Part shown: piece after piece, positions 1-5,397 of the stretch
Position numbering within the stretch: position 1 is the stretch's first letter
Layout of the letters: each line of letters begins with the position of its first letter
NCBI GenBank assembly: GCA_035906575.1
Contig: JAMIEW010000045.1
Location: 1 to 7,399, forward strand
Reading direction: 5' to 3'
DNA from: HK-STAS-PATE-2 sp035906575
GTDB lineage: Bacteria > Patescibacteriota > Patescibacteriia > 2-12-FULL-60-25
Length of the DNA stretch: 7,399 nucleotides
Made by a program: the position numbers and the translations under genes
Notes under the pieces: generated by a model
Told to the model about the DNA's origin: nothing
The model's database searches: none
Seen by the model: the letters and a program-made list of their open reading frames with translations, nothing else

Positions 1-111
1 CATGGACGAAGGCTGTATGCAAGCCTCGTCTGCGCCAATAATCAGTCCGTCCTCGATCATCTGAAGCAGAGTCTGATCGGGGAGTGCGCCATTGCGCTTT
101 ATTGCCATCAT
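1..111 (-). CDS. dcd: dCTP deaminase-like protein, N-terminal 37 residues only
   Basis: The gene runs off the left edge; only the first 37 codons are present. They read MMAIKRNGALPDQTLLQM, then a segment ending IQPSSM at the window edge. In the dCTP deaminase/dUTPase superfamily the N-terminus carries a short helix (here residues 8-23) followed by an I-x-P-[SA]-S-[LIM]-D-L strand, and the visible part fits that start. Such enzymes deaminate dCTP to dUTP to feed dTMP synthesis. The catalytic residues would lie beyond the window, so activity cannot be judged. GGAGG sits 7 nt before the first ATG; the second ATG follows directly and could also serve. The gene is separated from rplA by a terminator, so it is probably its own unit. 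The symbol is tentative. Confidence 0.55.
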   Translation of the reverse strand, partial: MMAIKRNGALPDQTLLQMIEDGLIIGADEACIQPSSM

Positions 112-118
112 GAGTAAT

Positions 119-123
119 CCTCC
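119..123 (-). promoter_or_regulatory. Strong Shine-Dalgarno of the dcd-like gene
   Basis: GGAGG on the minus strand lies 7 nt before the ATG at 111-109 and supports that start. It contrasts with the ribosomal genes of this window, which have no such motif. Confidence 0.75.
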
Positions 124-191
124 AGGTGAAGGTGCGAGTCTGCCGGCATCTAAACACCAAATAAAAAACCCCGCAAACCAACTCACCCTGC

Positions 192-208
192 CCTCTCTAG
201 AAGAGAGG
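192..208 (-). other. Small perfect hairpin between rplA and the dcd-like gene
   Basis: A 7-bp perfect stem (192-198 with 202-208) closes a 3-nt loop. It lies just downstream (minus strand) of the rplA terminator. No T-run follows it directly; a run of six T's on the minus strand occurs about 25 nt later. It may be a back-up transcription stop or part of the 3' end structure. Role unknown. Confidence 0.4.
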
Positions 209-220
209 ACGACTGAAACC

Positions 221-255
221 AAAATCCCTCCCATCACGACAAGTGAGGGGAGGGA
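221..255 (-). terminator. Intrinsic terminator after rplA
   Basis: On the minus strand an 8-bp perfect stem (TCCCTCCC paired with GGGAGGGA; 248-255 with 225-232) is followed by TTTT, GG and TTT. The interior can add a 3-bp CAC/GTG pairing around a GACAA loop (plus-strand spelling). It begins 15 nt after the rplA stop codon, which fits the end of the secE-nusG-rplK-GT-rplA unit. Confidence 0.75.
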
Positions 256-269
256 CAAAGGGAGGGGCG

Positions 270-959
270 TTAAGCGATTTTCGCGGTGTCGATTTTGACG
301 CCTGGACCCATGGTCGAGGTAACCGTAACCGATTTGAGGTAGGTACCCTTGGCCGATGCTGGCTTTGCCTTCTTTACGGCTTCGAGAAGCGTATTGAAGT
401 TCTCAAGGATTTCTTTTGGACCAAGATCGGTCTTACCGATAGCCTGGTGCAAGTTTGCCGTGTTATCGGTCTTAAATGCAACCTTACCCTTCTTCACGTC
501 TTCGATCATTTTCTTGACATTGGTACCGACGGTGTCGGTCTTTGGGTTAGGCATGAGACCTGTAGGACCAAGGATCTTTGCGACCTTTGCGAGCTTAGGC
601 ATCATGTCTGGCGTTGCAACGGCGACATCGAAGTCGATTTTGCCGGTGCGAGCGAGCTCGGTGATGTATTCTTCGCCAGCGATGATATCAGCGCCTGCTT
701 CTTTTGCGACAGCTTCGTTACCACCCGAGACAAAAGCGGCAACGCGCTTCATCTTACCAATGGAGTGAGGGAAGATGAGCGTTGAGCGGACCTGCTGGTC
801 GCCCTTACGGACCTCGATACCGAGGTTAATGTGAACTTCGACCGAGCCAACGAATTTGGTGGTCGAGGTCTTTTTAGCGAGTTCAAGAGCTTCTTCTGGT
901 GAGTAGAGCTTCTTTACGTCGACGAGCTTTGCAGCTTCTGCGTAGCGTTTGCTTGGCAT
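270..959 (-). CDS. rplA: Large-subunit ribosomal protein L1
   Basis: L1 binds 23S rRNA at the E-site stalk and helps deacylated tRNA leave. The 229-residue product has the usual family length. The L1 signature is clear at residues 129-140 (ILGPTGLMPNPK, then TDTVGTNV), and the ends match the family: SKRYAEAAKLVD at the N-terminus and YLKSVTVTSTMGPGVKID near the C-terminus. The frame is open 12 codons further upstream (to 995), but I chose the ATG at 959-957: the family begins near SKRY, and the context CCACTATG matches the starts of rplK and nusG here. No Shine-Dalgarno is visible. A 6-bp hairpin (972-977 with 984-989) lies 12 nt before the start and could be a leader control element, which is speculative because L1 is autoregulatory in other bacteria. 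It is the last gene before the terminator. Confidence 0.95.
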   Translation of the reverse strand: MPSKRYAEAAKLVDVKKLYSPEEALELAKKTSTTKFVGSVEVHINLGIEVRKGDQQVRSTLIFPHSIGKMKRVAAFVSGGNEAVAKEAGADIIAGEEYITELARTGKIDFDVAVATPDMMPKLAKVAKILGPTGLMPNPKTDTVGTNVKKMIEDVKKGKVAFKTDNTANLHQAIGKTDLGPKEILENFNTLLEAVKKAKPASAKGTYLKSVTVTSTMGPGVKIDTAKIA

Positions 960-971
960 AGTGGTTCGGAC

Positions 972-989
972 GACCTCGTTTTGGAGGTC
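972..989 (-). promoter_or_regulatory. Leader hairpin just upstream of rplA
   Basis: GACCTC and GAGGTC (minus strand) form a perfect 6-bp stem with a 6-nt loop in the 63-nt gap between the glycosyltransferase stop and the rplA start. It could influence initiation at rplA. I do not see a convincing copy of the known L1-binding mRNA motif, so function is open. Confidence 0.35.
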
Positions 990-1022
990 TTCCACGTTAG
1001 TTTTTAGTGGCTGGAGATTAGC

Positions 1023-2159
1023 TTATATTGCTTGTTTTGGCAAGGTTAAGAGCTTTTCATGGGCCTCAAGGGTCTTTTGGAGGGGGAATCGCTCAATCAC
1101 GACCCGGCGGGCCTGGGCCCCAAAGGCTTCGCGGGAGTCAGGGTCGCGCTCGAGGCGCAGCATGGCGCGGGCTAAAAGTTCAGGGTCGCGCGGATTCACG
1201 ATGATCCCGGCGTCAGGCTCAATCATCCAACGCATGGCGCCGACATCGCTCACGATGCAGGGGAGTGAGGCGGCCATGGCTTCGAGAAGCGAGATAGGCA
1301 TCCCTTCTTTGGCGGATGGTAATGCGTAGGCATCAAAAGCCGCGAGATACTGTGAAGCGTTTTCTTTAGCGCCAAGCAAGATGAAAAAAGATTCTGCGCC
1401 AGCGGCTTGAATGGCTTTTTCGGTTTCAGTGCGCAAAGGCCCGTCGCCGATAATCGCGACGATGCCCATACCGCCAAGTTCACGATAGCGTTTTGTCGCA
1501 AGAATGAAATTTGGTAAATCTTTCGCTGGATAAAAATTTGCAATCGAACCGAAGATGAAATCCGTCTTTCGAAGTTCAAGAGTCTCGCGAGCGATTTCAC
1601 GTGTGAGAAGTTGAGCGTCAAAACTCACGATGTCCACGCCATTAGGAATCGAAAGAAGTTGTTGCTTTGGTTGAATGCCTTCACGCTTCGCCGCCTCAAC
1701 GTCACCCGGATGCACACAGACGATCACATCGCGAAATTTGGCAGCGATGCGTTCGGCAAAAACAATAATCGCCCGTTTTGTTTTGGACATGGGTTCAAGA
1801 AAGGCCCAACCGCCAATGCAATACACGATATTTTTCACGCCAGCAAAATAACCAGCAAGTGAACCGATAACACCCATCTTTGAGCTATTCAAATGAATCG
1901 CATCCGGGTTGAGCGCTTTGAGTTTTGCTGTGAGTTCAATAAGAGCGCGTGTATCTTTGTACGGATTCAATTCGCGCTGCATCCACGCTAAGCGATGAAA
2001 GGGGATGTGTTCATCGGAGCATTTTTCGACGAGCCATTCGCCGTCACCTGCGAGCACGTGCACGTCATGACCGGCGCGTTTTAAAAAGCGAGCCAAATCA
2101 AAAACGAAGACGGTGGCACCGCCCGGTGCAGCTCGCGTGATACAAATGGCGAATTTCAT
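1023..2159 (-). CDS. GT4-type glycosyltransferase (family 1 fold)
   Basis: A 378-residue GT-B glycosyltransferase that probably moves a sugar from a nucleotide-sugar donor to a cell-surface lipid or polysaccharide precursor; donor and acceptor cannot be read from sequence. The N-terminal half starts MKFAICITRAAPGGA, a typical glycine-rich acceptor-side loop. The second half has IPNGVD (171-176), the GDGP loop (238-241), and the retaining E-x7-E motif (E285 to E293 in KEGMPISLLEAM). There is no signal peptide or membrane segment. It lies between rplK and rplA, which normally adjoin. It starts 47 nt after the rplK stop, behind a 9-bp hairpin, with no Shine-Dalgarno. A start at the second in-frame methionine (M60) would remove the nucleotide-fold start, so the first is preferred. 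The family call is firm; the pathway is unknown. Confidence 0.88.
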   Translation of the reverse strand: MKFAICITRAAPGGATVFVFDLARFLKRAGHDVHVLAGDGEWLVEKCSDEHIPFHRLAWMQRELNPYKDTRALIELTAKLKALNPDAIHLNSSKMGVIGSLAGYFAGVKNIVYCIGGWAFLEPMSKTKRAIIVFAERIAAKFRDVIVCVHPGDVEAAKREGIQPKQQLLSIPNGVDIVSFDAQLLTREIARETLELRKTDFIFGSIANFYPAKDLPNFILATKRYRELGGMGIVAIIGDGPLRTETEKAIQAAGAESFFILLGAKENASQYLAAFDAYALPSAKEGMPISLLEAMAASLPCIVSDVGAMRWMIEPDAGIIVNPRDPELLARAMLRLERDPDSREAFGAQARRVVIERFPLQKTLEAHEKLLTLPKQAI

Positions 2160-2168
2160 AGATATGCA

Positions 2169-2194
2169 AAGAGCGTGCTTTGAAACACGCTCTT
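2169..2194 (-). promoter_or_regulatory. Hairpin between rplK and the glycosyltransferase
   Basis: A perfect 9-bp stem (AAGAGCGTG with CACGCTCTT) closes an 8-nt loop. It fills most of the 47-nt gap and ends 9 nt before the glycosyltransferase ATG. No run of T follows, so it is more likely a partial attenuator, RNA-processing site or start-site mask than a full terminator. It could lower expression of the inserted gene relative to the ribosomal genes; that is inference. Confidence 0.5.
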
Positions 2195-2206
2195 CGTCAA
2201 CTGATC

Positions 2207-2632
2207 TTATTCGGTAACGGTGATACCCATGTTGCGTGCCGTACCTTCGATCTGCTTCATAGCGGATTCGATGGTTGAGCAGTTAAGGTCGGGCATTTTG
2301 ATCTCAGCAATCTCGCGAACCTGAGCTTTGGTGACCTTACCAACCTTGTCGGTGTGAGGCTTACCCGAGCCGGACTCGATCTTGGCAGCCTTCTTGAGAA
2401 GGGCCGAAGCTGGAGCGGTTTTGAGAATGAAGTCGTATGAACGATCTTCGTAGAGCGAGATGATAGCAGGGACAACTTCACCGAGGCGATCCTGAGTCGC
2501 AGCGTTGATGCGCTGGCAGAATTCGGCGATATTCATACCGTGCTGACCGAGGGCAGGACCGAGTGGAGGTGCTGGAGTTGCACGGCCACCGATGACCTGG
2601 ACCTTGATATAGGTCTTTACTTTCTTAGCCAT
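2207..2632 (-). CDS. rplK: Large-subunit ribosomal protein L11
   Basis: L11 forms the base of the ribosomal stalk at the GTPase-associated centre and contacts elongation and release factors. The 141-residue length is the family norm. The N-terminal domain has the proline-rich PAPPLGPALGQHGMNI stretch (20-35), and the rRNA-binding C-terminal domain has KVGKVTKAQVREIAEIKMPDLN (97-118) and IEGTARNMGI (128-137). The start at 2632 is the family start; its context AACACTATGGC is the same as that of nusG, without a Shine-Dalgarno. The 109 nt between nusG and this gene are GC-rich in the middle and could hold a leader structure, but I could not define one. TAA stop. Confidence 0.97.
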   Translation of the reverse strand: MAKKVKTYIKVQVIGGRATPAPPLGPALGQHGMNIAEFCQRINAATQDRLGEVVPAIISLYEDRSYDFILKTAPASALLKKAAKIESGSGKPHTDKVGKVTKAQVREIAEIKMPDLNCSTIESAMKQIEGTARNMGITVTE

Positions 2633-2741
2633 AGTGTTGAGTTTAAGGGGTTATCCAAGTGTCACCGCAACAAATGAATAAGGGAGACGGAGCGAGAAGC
2701 GTGCCGTGCGGGCGGCCTCTCCGGTCCCAAAAGTGAATGGT

Positions 2742-3293
2742 TTATATCTTTTTCATCTGGGAGAAGTCAAGCTCGAGAGGCGTTTCGCGACCGAACATGC
2801 TCACCAAGACTTTTGCCTTACCGCGGGTGGCGTCGATCTCATTAATCTTGCCTTCGAAGCCCTTGAAAGGACCATCGCCGATCTTAACAGCCATACCCAC
2901 TTGAAGATCAATGGTCACTTCTGGTTCTGCGCTCGTTTCTTCAGCGCGTTTCAAAAGCGCGTCTACTTCAGCTTGTGAAAGCGGAGATGGCGTATTGCCC
3001 ATGCCGATAAAGCCCGTGACATTTGGCGTATTGCGTACAACATACCAAGAGTCATCGGTCACATTCATCTCAACCATTACATAGCCAGGAAAAACTTTTT
3101 CTTCTACCACGCGGCGTTTGCCATTTTTGATCTTCACCTTTTTTTCTTTTGGGACAATCACGTTAAAGATGAAGTCTTTCATGCCCAGCGCTTCGATACG
3201 CTGCATGAGGCTGTCGGCCACGTTCTCTTCGTATCCCGAGTAGGTGTGGACGGCGTACCAGCGGCGGCCGTAAGAGGCGGTTTGCTTTGCCAT
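2742..3293 (-). CDS. nusG: Transcription termination/antitermination factor NusG
   Basis: NusG binds RNA polymerase and increases processivity; in other bacteria it links the polymerase to Rho or the ribosome. The 183-residue protein has the NGN domain (about 11-115), starting with RWYAVHTYSGYE (11-22) and carrying FPGYVMVEM (68-76) and NVTGFIG (91-97), then a KOW domain (about 130-183) with VKIGDGPFKGFEGKI (136-150). No extra domain is present. It follows secE by 22 nt, the classic secE-nusG order, and precedes rplK. The AACACTATGGC start context lacks a Shine-Dalgarno. Confidence 0.97.
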   Translation of the reverse strand: MAKQTASYGRRWYAVHTYSGYEENVADSLMQRIEALGMKDFIFNVIVPKEKKVKIKNGKRRVVEEKVFPGYVMVEMNVTDDSWYVVRNTPNVTGFIGMGNTPSPLSQAEVDALLKRAEETSAEPEVTIDLQVGMAVKIGDGPFKGFEGKINEIDATRGKAKVLVSMFGRETPLELDFSQMKKI

Positions 3294-3315
3294 AGTGTTT
3301 TAGAAAAAAAGAGCG

Positions 3316-3627
3316 TTAGTTTGATGGGGTCGTGACCGGTGAAGTCTCTACTTGGACGTCACCTCCCTGAAGGTTTTCAAGTGGAATCTCCTGGGTTTGT
3401 GGGACGGCTTGTGGTTGTGCCGTAATGCCACGCTTTTCAAGAATAAAGTCCGTGACCTTACCGAGACCGAAGTCAATCGTGGCAAAGAAAAGCGCGGTCG
3501 CAACTGCAACAACGATCACCAAGATCGAATAACGCGTGACCTCTTTTTTGGTAGGCCAGCTGACTTTTTCGAGCTCTGCCTTTGAAGCGGCAAAATAGTT
3601 CAAGATAGGGCGGATAGGGTTTTTCAT
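3316..3627 (-). CDS. secE: Preprotein translocase subunit SecE
   Basis: SecE is the single-span clamp that stabilises SecY in the protein-export channel. The amphipathic helix and conserved hinge are seen in ELEKVSWPTKKEV (18-30), followed by one membrane segment (about 34-58) reading ILVIVVAVATALFFATIDFG. After ILEKRG a proline/glutamine/threonine-rich tail of about 35 residues (68-103) extends beyond the usual short SecE. The tail looks low-complexity and is likely unstructured. It is the first gene of the unit, 45 nt after the proposed -10 box, and no clear Shine-Dalgarno precedes it. Confidence 0.93.
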   Translation of the reverse strand: MKNPIRPILNYFAASKAELEKVSWPTKKEVTRYSILVIVVAVATALFFATIDFGLGKVTDFILEKRGITAQPQAVPQTQEIPLENLQGGDVQVETSPVTTPSN

Positions 3628-3641
3628 AAAGCGTGTTTTTT

Positions 3642-3662
3642 AAAAGCCCGCTCAAGGCGGAC
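3642..3662 (-). promoter_or_regulatory. Leader hairpin with T-run ahead of secE
   Basis: On the minus strand GTCCGC and GCGGGC (one T-G pair) form a 6-bp stem with a 5-nt loop, followed by TTTT and then A-rich sequence. It lies between the proposed promoter and the secE start and would occupy nearly the whole 5' leader. It may be an mRNA 5'-end stabiliser or a weak attenuator; the short stem and T-run argue against strong termination. Confidence 0.45.
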
Positions 3663-3672
3663 CAATGGCCAT

Positions 3673-3702
3673 AGGATAGCAAAAAGCAGGGGATTTGTCC
3701 AA
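3673..3702 (-). promoter_or_regulatory. Promoter of the secE-nusG-rplK-GT-rplA unit
   Basis: On the minus strand TTGGAC (3702-3697) and TATCCT (3678-3673) are separated by 18 nt, close to sigma-70-type consensus. The site lies after the terminator of the upstream transporter gene and 45 nt before secE, where this operon needs a promoter. Confidence 0.6.
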
Positions 3703-3719
3703 TGGGCTCGCAAAGAACG

Positions 3720-3756
3720 AAAAACCGCCCCCGCAACGATGAAGTCATGGGAGCGG
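3720..3756 (-). terminator. Intrinsic terminator after the EamA-type gene
   Basis: On the minus strand CCGCTCCC pairs with GGGGGCGG (8 bp, one T-G pair) around a 16-nt loop and is followed by TTTTT, then CGTTCTTT. It begins about 22 nt after the transporter stop codon. The 3' arm and T-run are an 18-nt copy of the terminator at 4739-4770. Confidence 0.8.
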
Positions 3757-3777
3757 CTCGGTTCAGTTCAGGCAGCG

Positions 3778-4668
3778 TTATTGTCCGCTATTAAATGAGG
3801 CGAGAAGAATGAGCACCGATCCTACGAGCATCACAATGGCTGCGATGACACGGGATCGGGGTGTTTTTTCTTTGAAAATCCAGTAAGCCCAGAGAAGTCC
3901 AAAGAAAATGGATAGTCGCTTGAGGCCGATGGCATAGGGCACGAGAATGAGGGTGACGCTCGTGAACTGGCACCAAGCACGCAGGGTATTCATGAGACCA
4001 AGCGGGAGCAGTCTCACCCAGGCTTGGTCTTTGCCGATGATCGCCCATCGCTTGGCACGAAACATAAACGGCAGGTAGATCAGCATCAGGCCGCCGTCCA
4101 TCAAGGTTAAAAACCAAAACGGACTTGAGGCGAGTGAGGCTTCTTTGTCGAGAGCGCTGCTCCATGCCCAAATGAAGGCGACCAACAGCATCTTCTGATT
4201 GCGCCGTACGGCAAGCAGGTTGGTGATCGGCTTCCAAAAGCCTTGAGCGCGGTCTTCGAACTTGAGGCCGTAGGTGCCGAGCGTCGTGATGATGACGCCG
4301 AGGATGCCTATCCATGAAGGATATTCGCCATTGATCAACGGCGCCGTGAAGAGCAGAAAGACCGGGCTCAAGGTCACGAGTGGCAATACCAGCGAGAGTT
4401 CGCCGGTGGCAAGTACGCTCATGTAGAGATACATGGCCACACTATTCAAGAGCGTGGTCGCAATGAGAGGCGCCCAGAAATCCGTCGTGACAGGAAATGG
4501 CGTCGGATCAAAAGCGCCGGTCAGTATCAATCCGGCAACAAAGGTTACCGTTGAGAGCATCCAGCTCGCGATAAGCGGATCAAAGGCTGAACCACTCTTT
4601 TTTCGGAGGACATCCACCAAAGACTCGGCGAGAGCCGTTGAGAGCGCCAATACGATCCCGTAAAACAT
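3778..4668 (-). CDS. EamA/DMT-superfamily membrane transporter
   Basis: A 296-residue integral membrane protein with about ten predicted spans (roughly 2-20, 33-52, 64-85, 91-110, 116-136, 160-178, 183-203, 217-241, 246-266, 274-291) arranged as two similar halves, the layout of EamA-domain drug/metabolite transporters. GLKRLSIFFGLLWAYWIFKEK (248-268) is typical of the end of the second EamA repeat. The substrate cannot be told from sequence. A weak AAGGG lies about 7 nt before the ATG at 4668. A TTGACG box upstream and terminators on both sides suggest a single-gene transcript. Confidence 0.82.
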   Translation of the reverse strand: MFYGIVLALSTALAESLVDVLRKKSGSAFDPLIASWMLSTVTFVAGLILTGAFDPTPFPVTTDFWAPLIATTLLNSVAMYLYMSVLATGELSLVLPLVTLSPVFLLFTAPLINGEYPSWIGILGVIITTLGTYGLKFEDRAQGFWKPITNLLAVRRNQKMLLVAFIWAWSSALDKEASLASSPFWFLTLMDGGLMLIYLPFMFRAKRWAIIGKDQAWVRLLPLGLMNTLRAWCQFTSVTLILVPYAIGLKRLSIFFGLLWAYWIFKEKTPRSRVIAAIVMLVGSVLILLASFNSGQ

Positions 4669-4705
4669 GCCGAAACCCTTTGTTAAGGAGCGGAAGAACG
4701 CATCT

Positions 4706-4734
4706 GGACTATCACAGCCTATTCATGACGTCAA
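4706..4734 (-). promoter_or_regulatory. Possible promoter of the EamA-type gene
   Basis: TTGACG (4734-4729, minus strand) is a good -35 box. The best-spaced -10 is TAGTCC (4711-4706, 17-nt spacer), which is poor; GATAGT at 15 nt is the alternative. It lies directly after the preceding terminator, where a new promoter is needed. Confidence 0.35.
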
Positions 4735-4738
4735 AACG

Positions 4739-4770
4739 AAAAACCGCCCCCGAGCAGAGCTGGGGAGCGG
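4739..4770 (-). terminator. Intrinsic terminator after the membrane-protein gene
   Basis: On the minus strand CCGCTCCC pairs with GGGGGCGG (8 bp, one T-G pair) around an 11-nt loop, followed by TTTTT and CGTTTTG. It starts about 15 nt after the TAA of the 203-residue membrane protein. Confidence 0.82.
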
Positions 4771-4785
4771 TCAATCAGTTGAGTA

Positions 4786-5397
4786 TTAGTTGTAGAAGAT
4801 GTCGGTTTTGTCCCGATCATCGACTCGGCGCATCTTGCGGTACCACTGGTGGTATTGGCGGCGGCTCAGCCAGAGAGCCGACGTGAACCCGGCGACAATG
4901 CCGATACGCGTGGCCTGGTCTCTGATTCCAGCATCGTTATTTGTGATGGTGTAGACGATGACCGGGATGGCGGTGGCGATCACGATCGGAGACAGGTAGG
5001 CGAAGGGGATACGTCCCCAAAACCAGATGTCCTTGGCATGCCACCAAATCCGCTTTTGGGCGAACTTGCCTTCATAGTACGGATTCAAAAGGAACCAGTA
5101 ATAGTCCCAGATGACGATGAAGATGAAGTAGCGCGGCCAGACCGCAACCTCGGCTTGCCAGCTCCAAGGCATCCCCATGGCGAAGTGCGCATGAAAGATG
5201 AGTACAGGGAGCATGAACATGAAGGTGTGATAGCCCGTGACTGGCCGGTTGCCAAAGAGTTTGTTGTACCACCGGTTCGATCGGTACCAGGTGGGCATTT
5301 TGTCTGCCCAGCCAAATTTGCCCTCGCTTTCGATTTCGATACAGGCGAGAACCGTGGCGACAACACAGATGAACAGGGCTTCAAAAATGATTTGCAT
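4786..5397 (-). CDS. Uncharacterised polytopic membrane protein, 203 residues
   Basis: I do not recognise this protein with certainty. It has an N-terminal hydrophobic segment (2-20) and further likely spans at about 57-76, 89-107, 131-152 and 163-178. It is rich in Trp, Tyr and His. Conserved-looking stretches are YHTFMFMLPVLIFHAHF (56-72), WDYYWFLLNP (97-106) and RIWWHAKDIWFWGR (116-129). Histidines at 57, 69, 71 and 120 beside membrane segments could bind metal or haem, but I claim no function. The frame is open to 5556, but that part is translated inverted repeat and antisense recombinase. The ATG at 5397 has GGAG 8 nt upstream and begins a natural hydrophobic helix. Its first 17 nt overlap the recombinase 3' end, so it may be translationally coupled. 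A terminator follows. Confidence 0.8.
   Translation of the reverse strand: MQIIFEALFICVVATVLACIEIESEGKFGWADKMPTWYRSNRWYNKLFGNRPVTGYHTFMFMLPVLIFHAHFAMGMPWSWQAEVAVWPRYFIFIVIWDYYWFLLNPYYEGKFAQKRIWWHAKDIWFWGRIPFAYLSPIVIATAIPVIVYTITNNDAGIRDQATRIGIVAGFTSALWLSRRQYHQWYRKMRRVDDRDKTDIFYN

Noticed and set aside
243..785. 180-codon plus-strand open frame over rplA
   Set aside because: It is antisense to a well-matched L1 gene and shows no family-like sequence; a shadow of the coding strand.
960..995. 12-codon N-terminal extension of L1
   Set aside because: The family starts near SKRY, and the ATG at 959 has the same context as the rplK and nusG starts.
5381..5383. UGA recoded as an amino acid (as in some Patescibacteria)
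   Set aside because: Reading through the recombinase TGA gives only an out-of-frame shadow of the membrane protein. The recombinase is the only TGA-terminated gene and is probably acquired, so this window gives no support for recoding.
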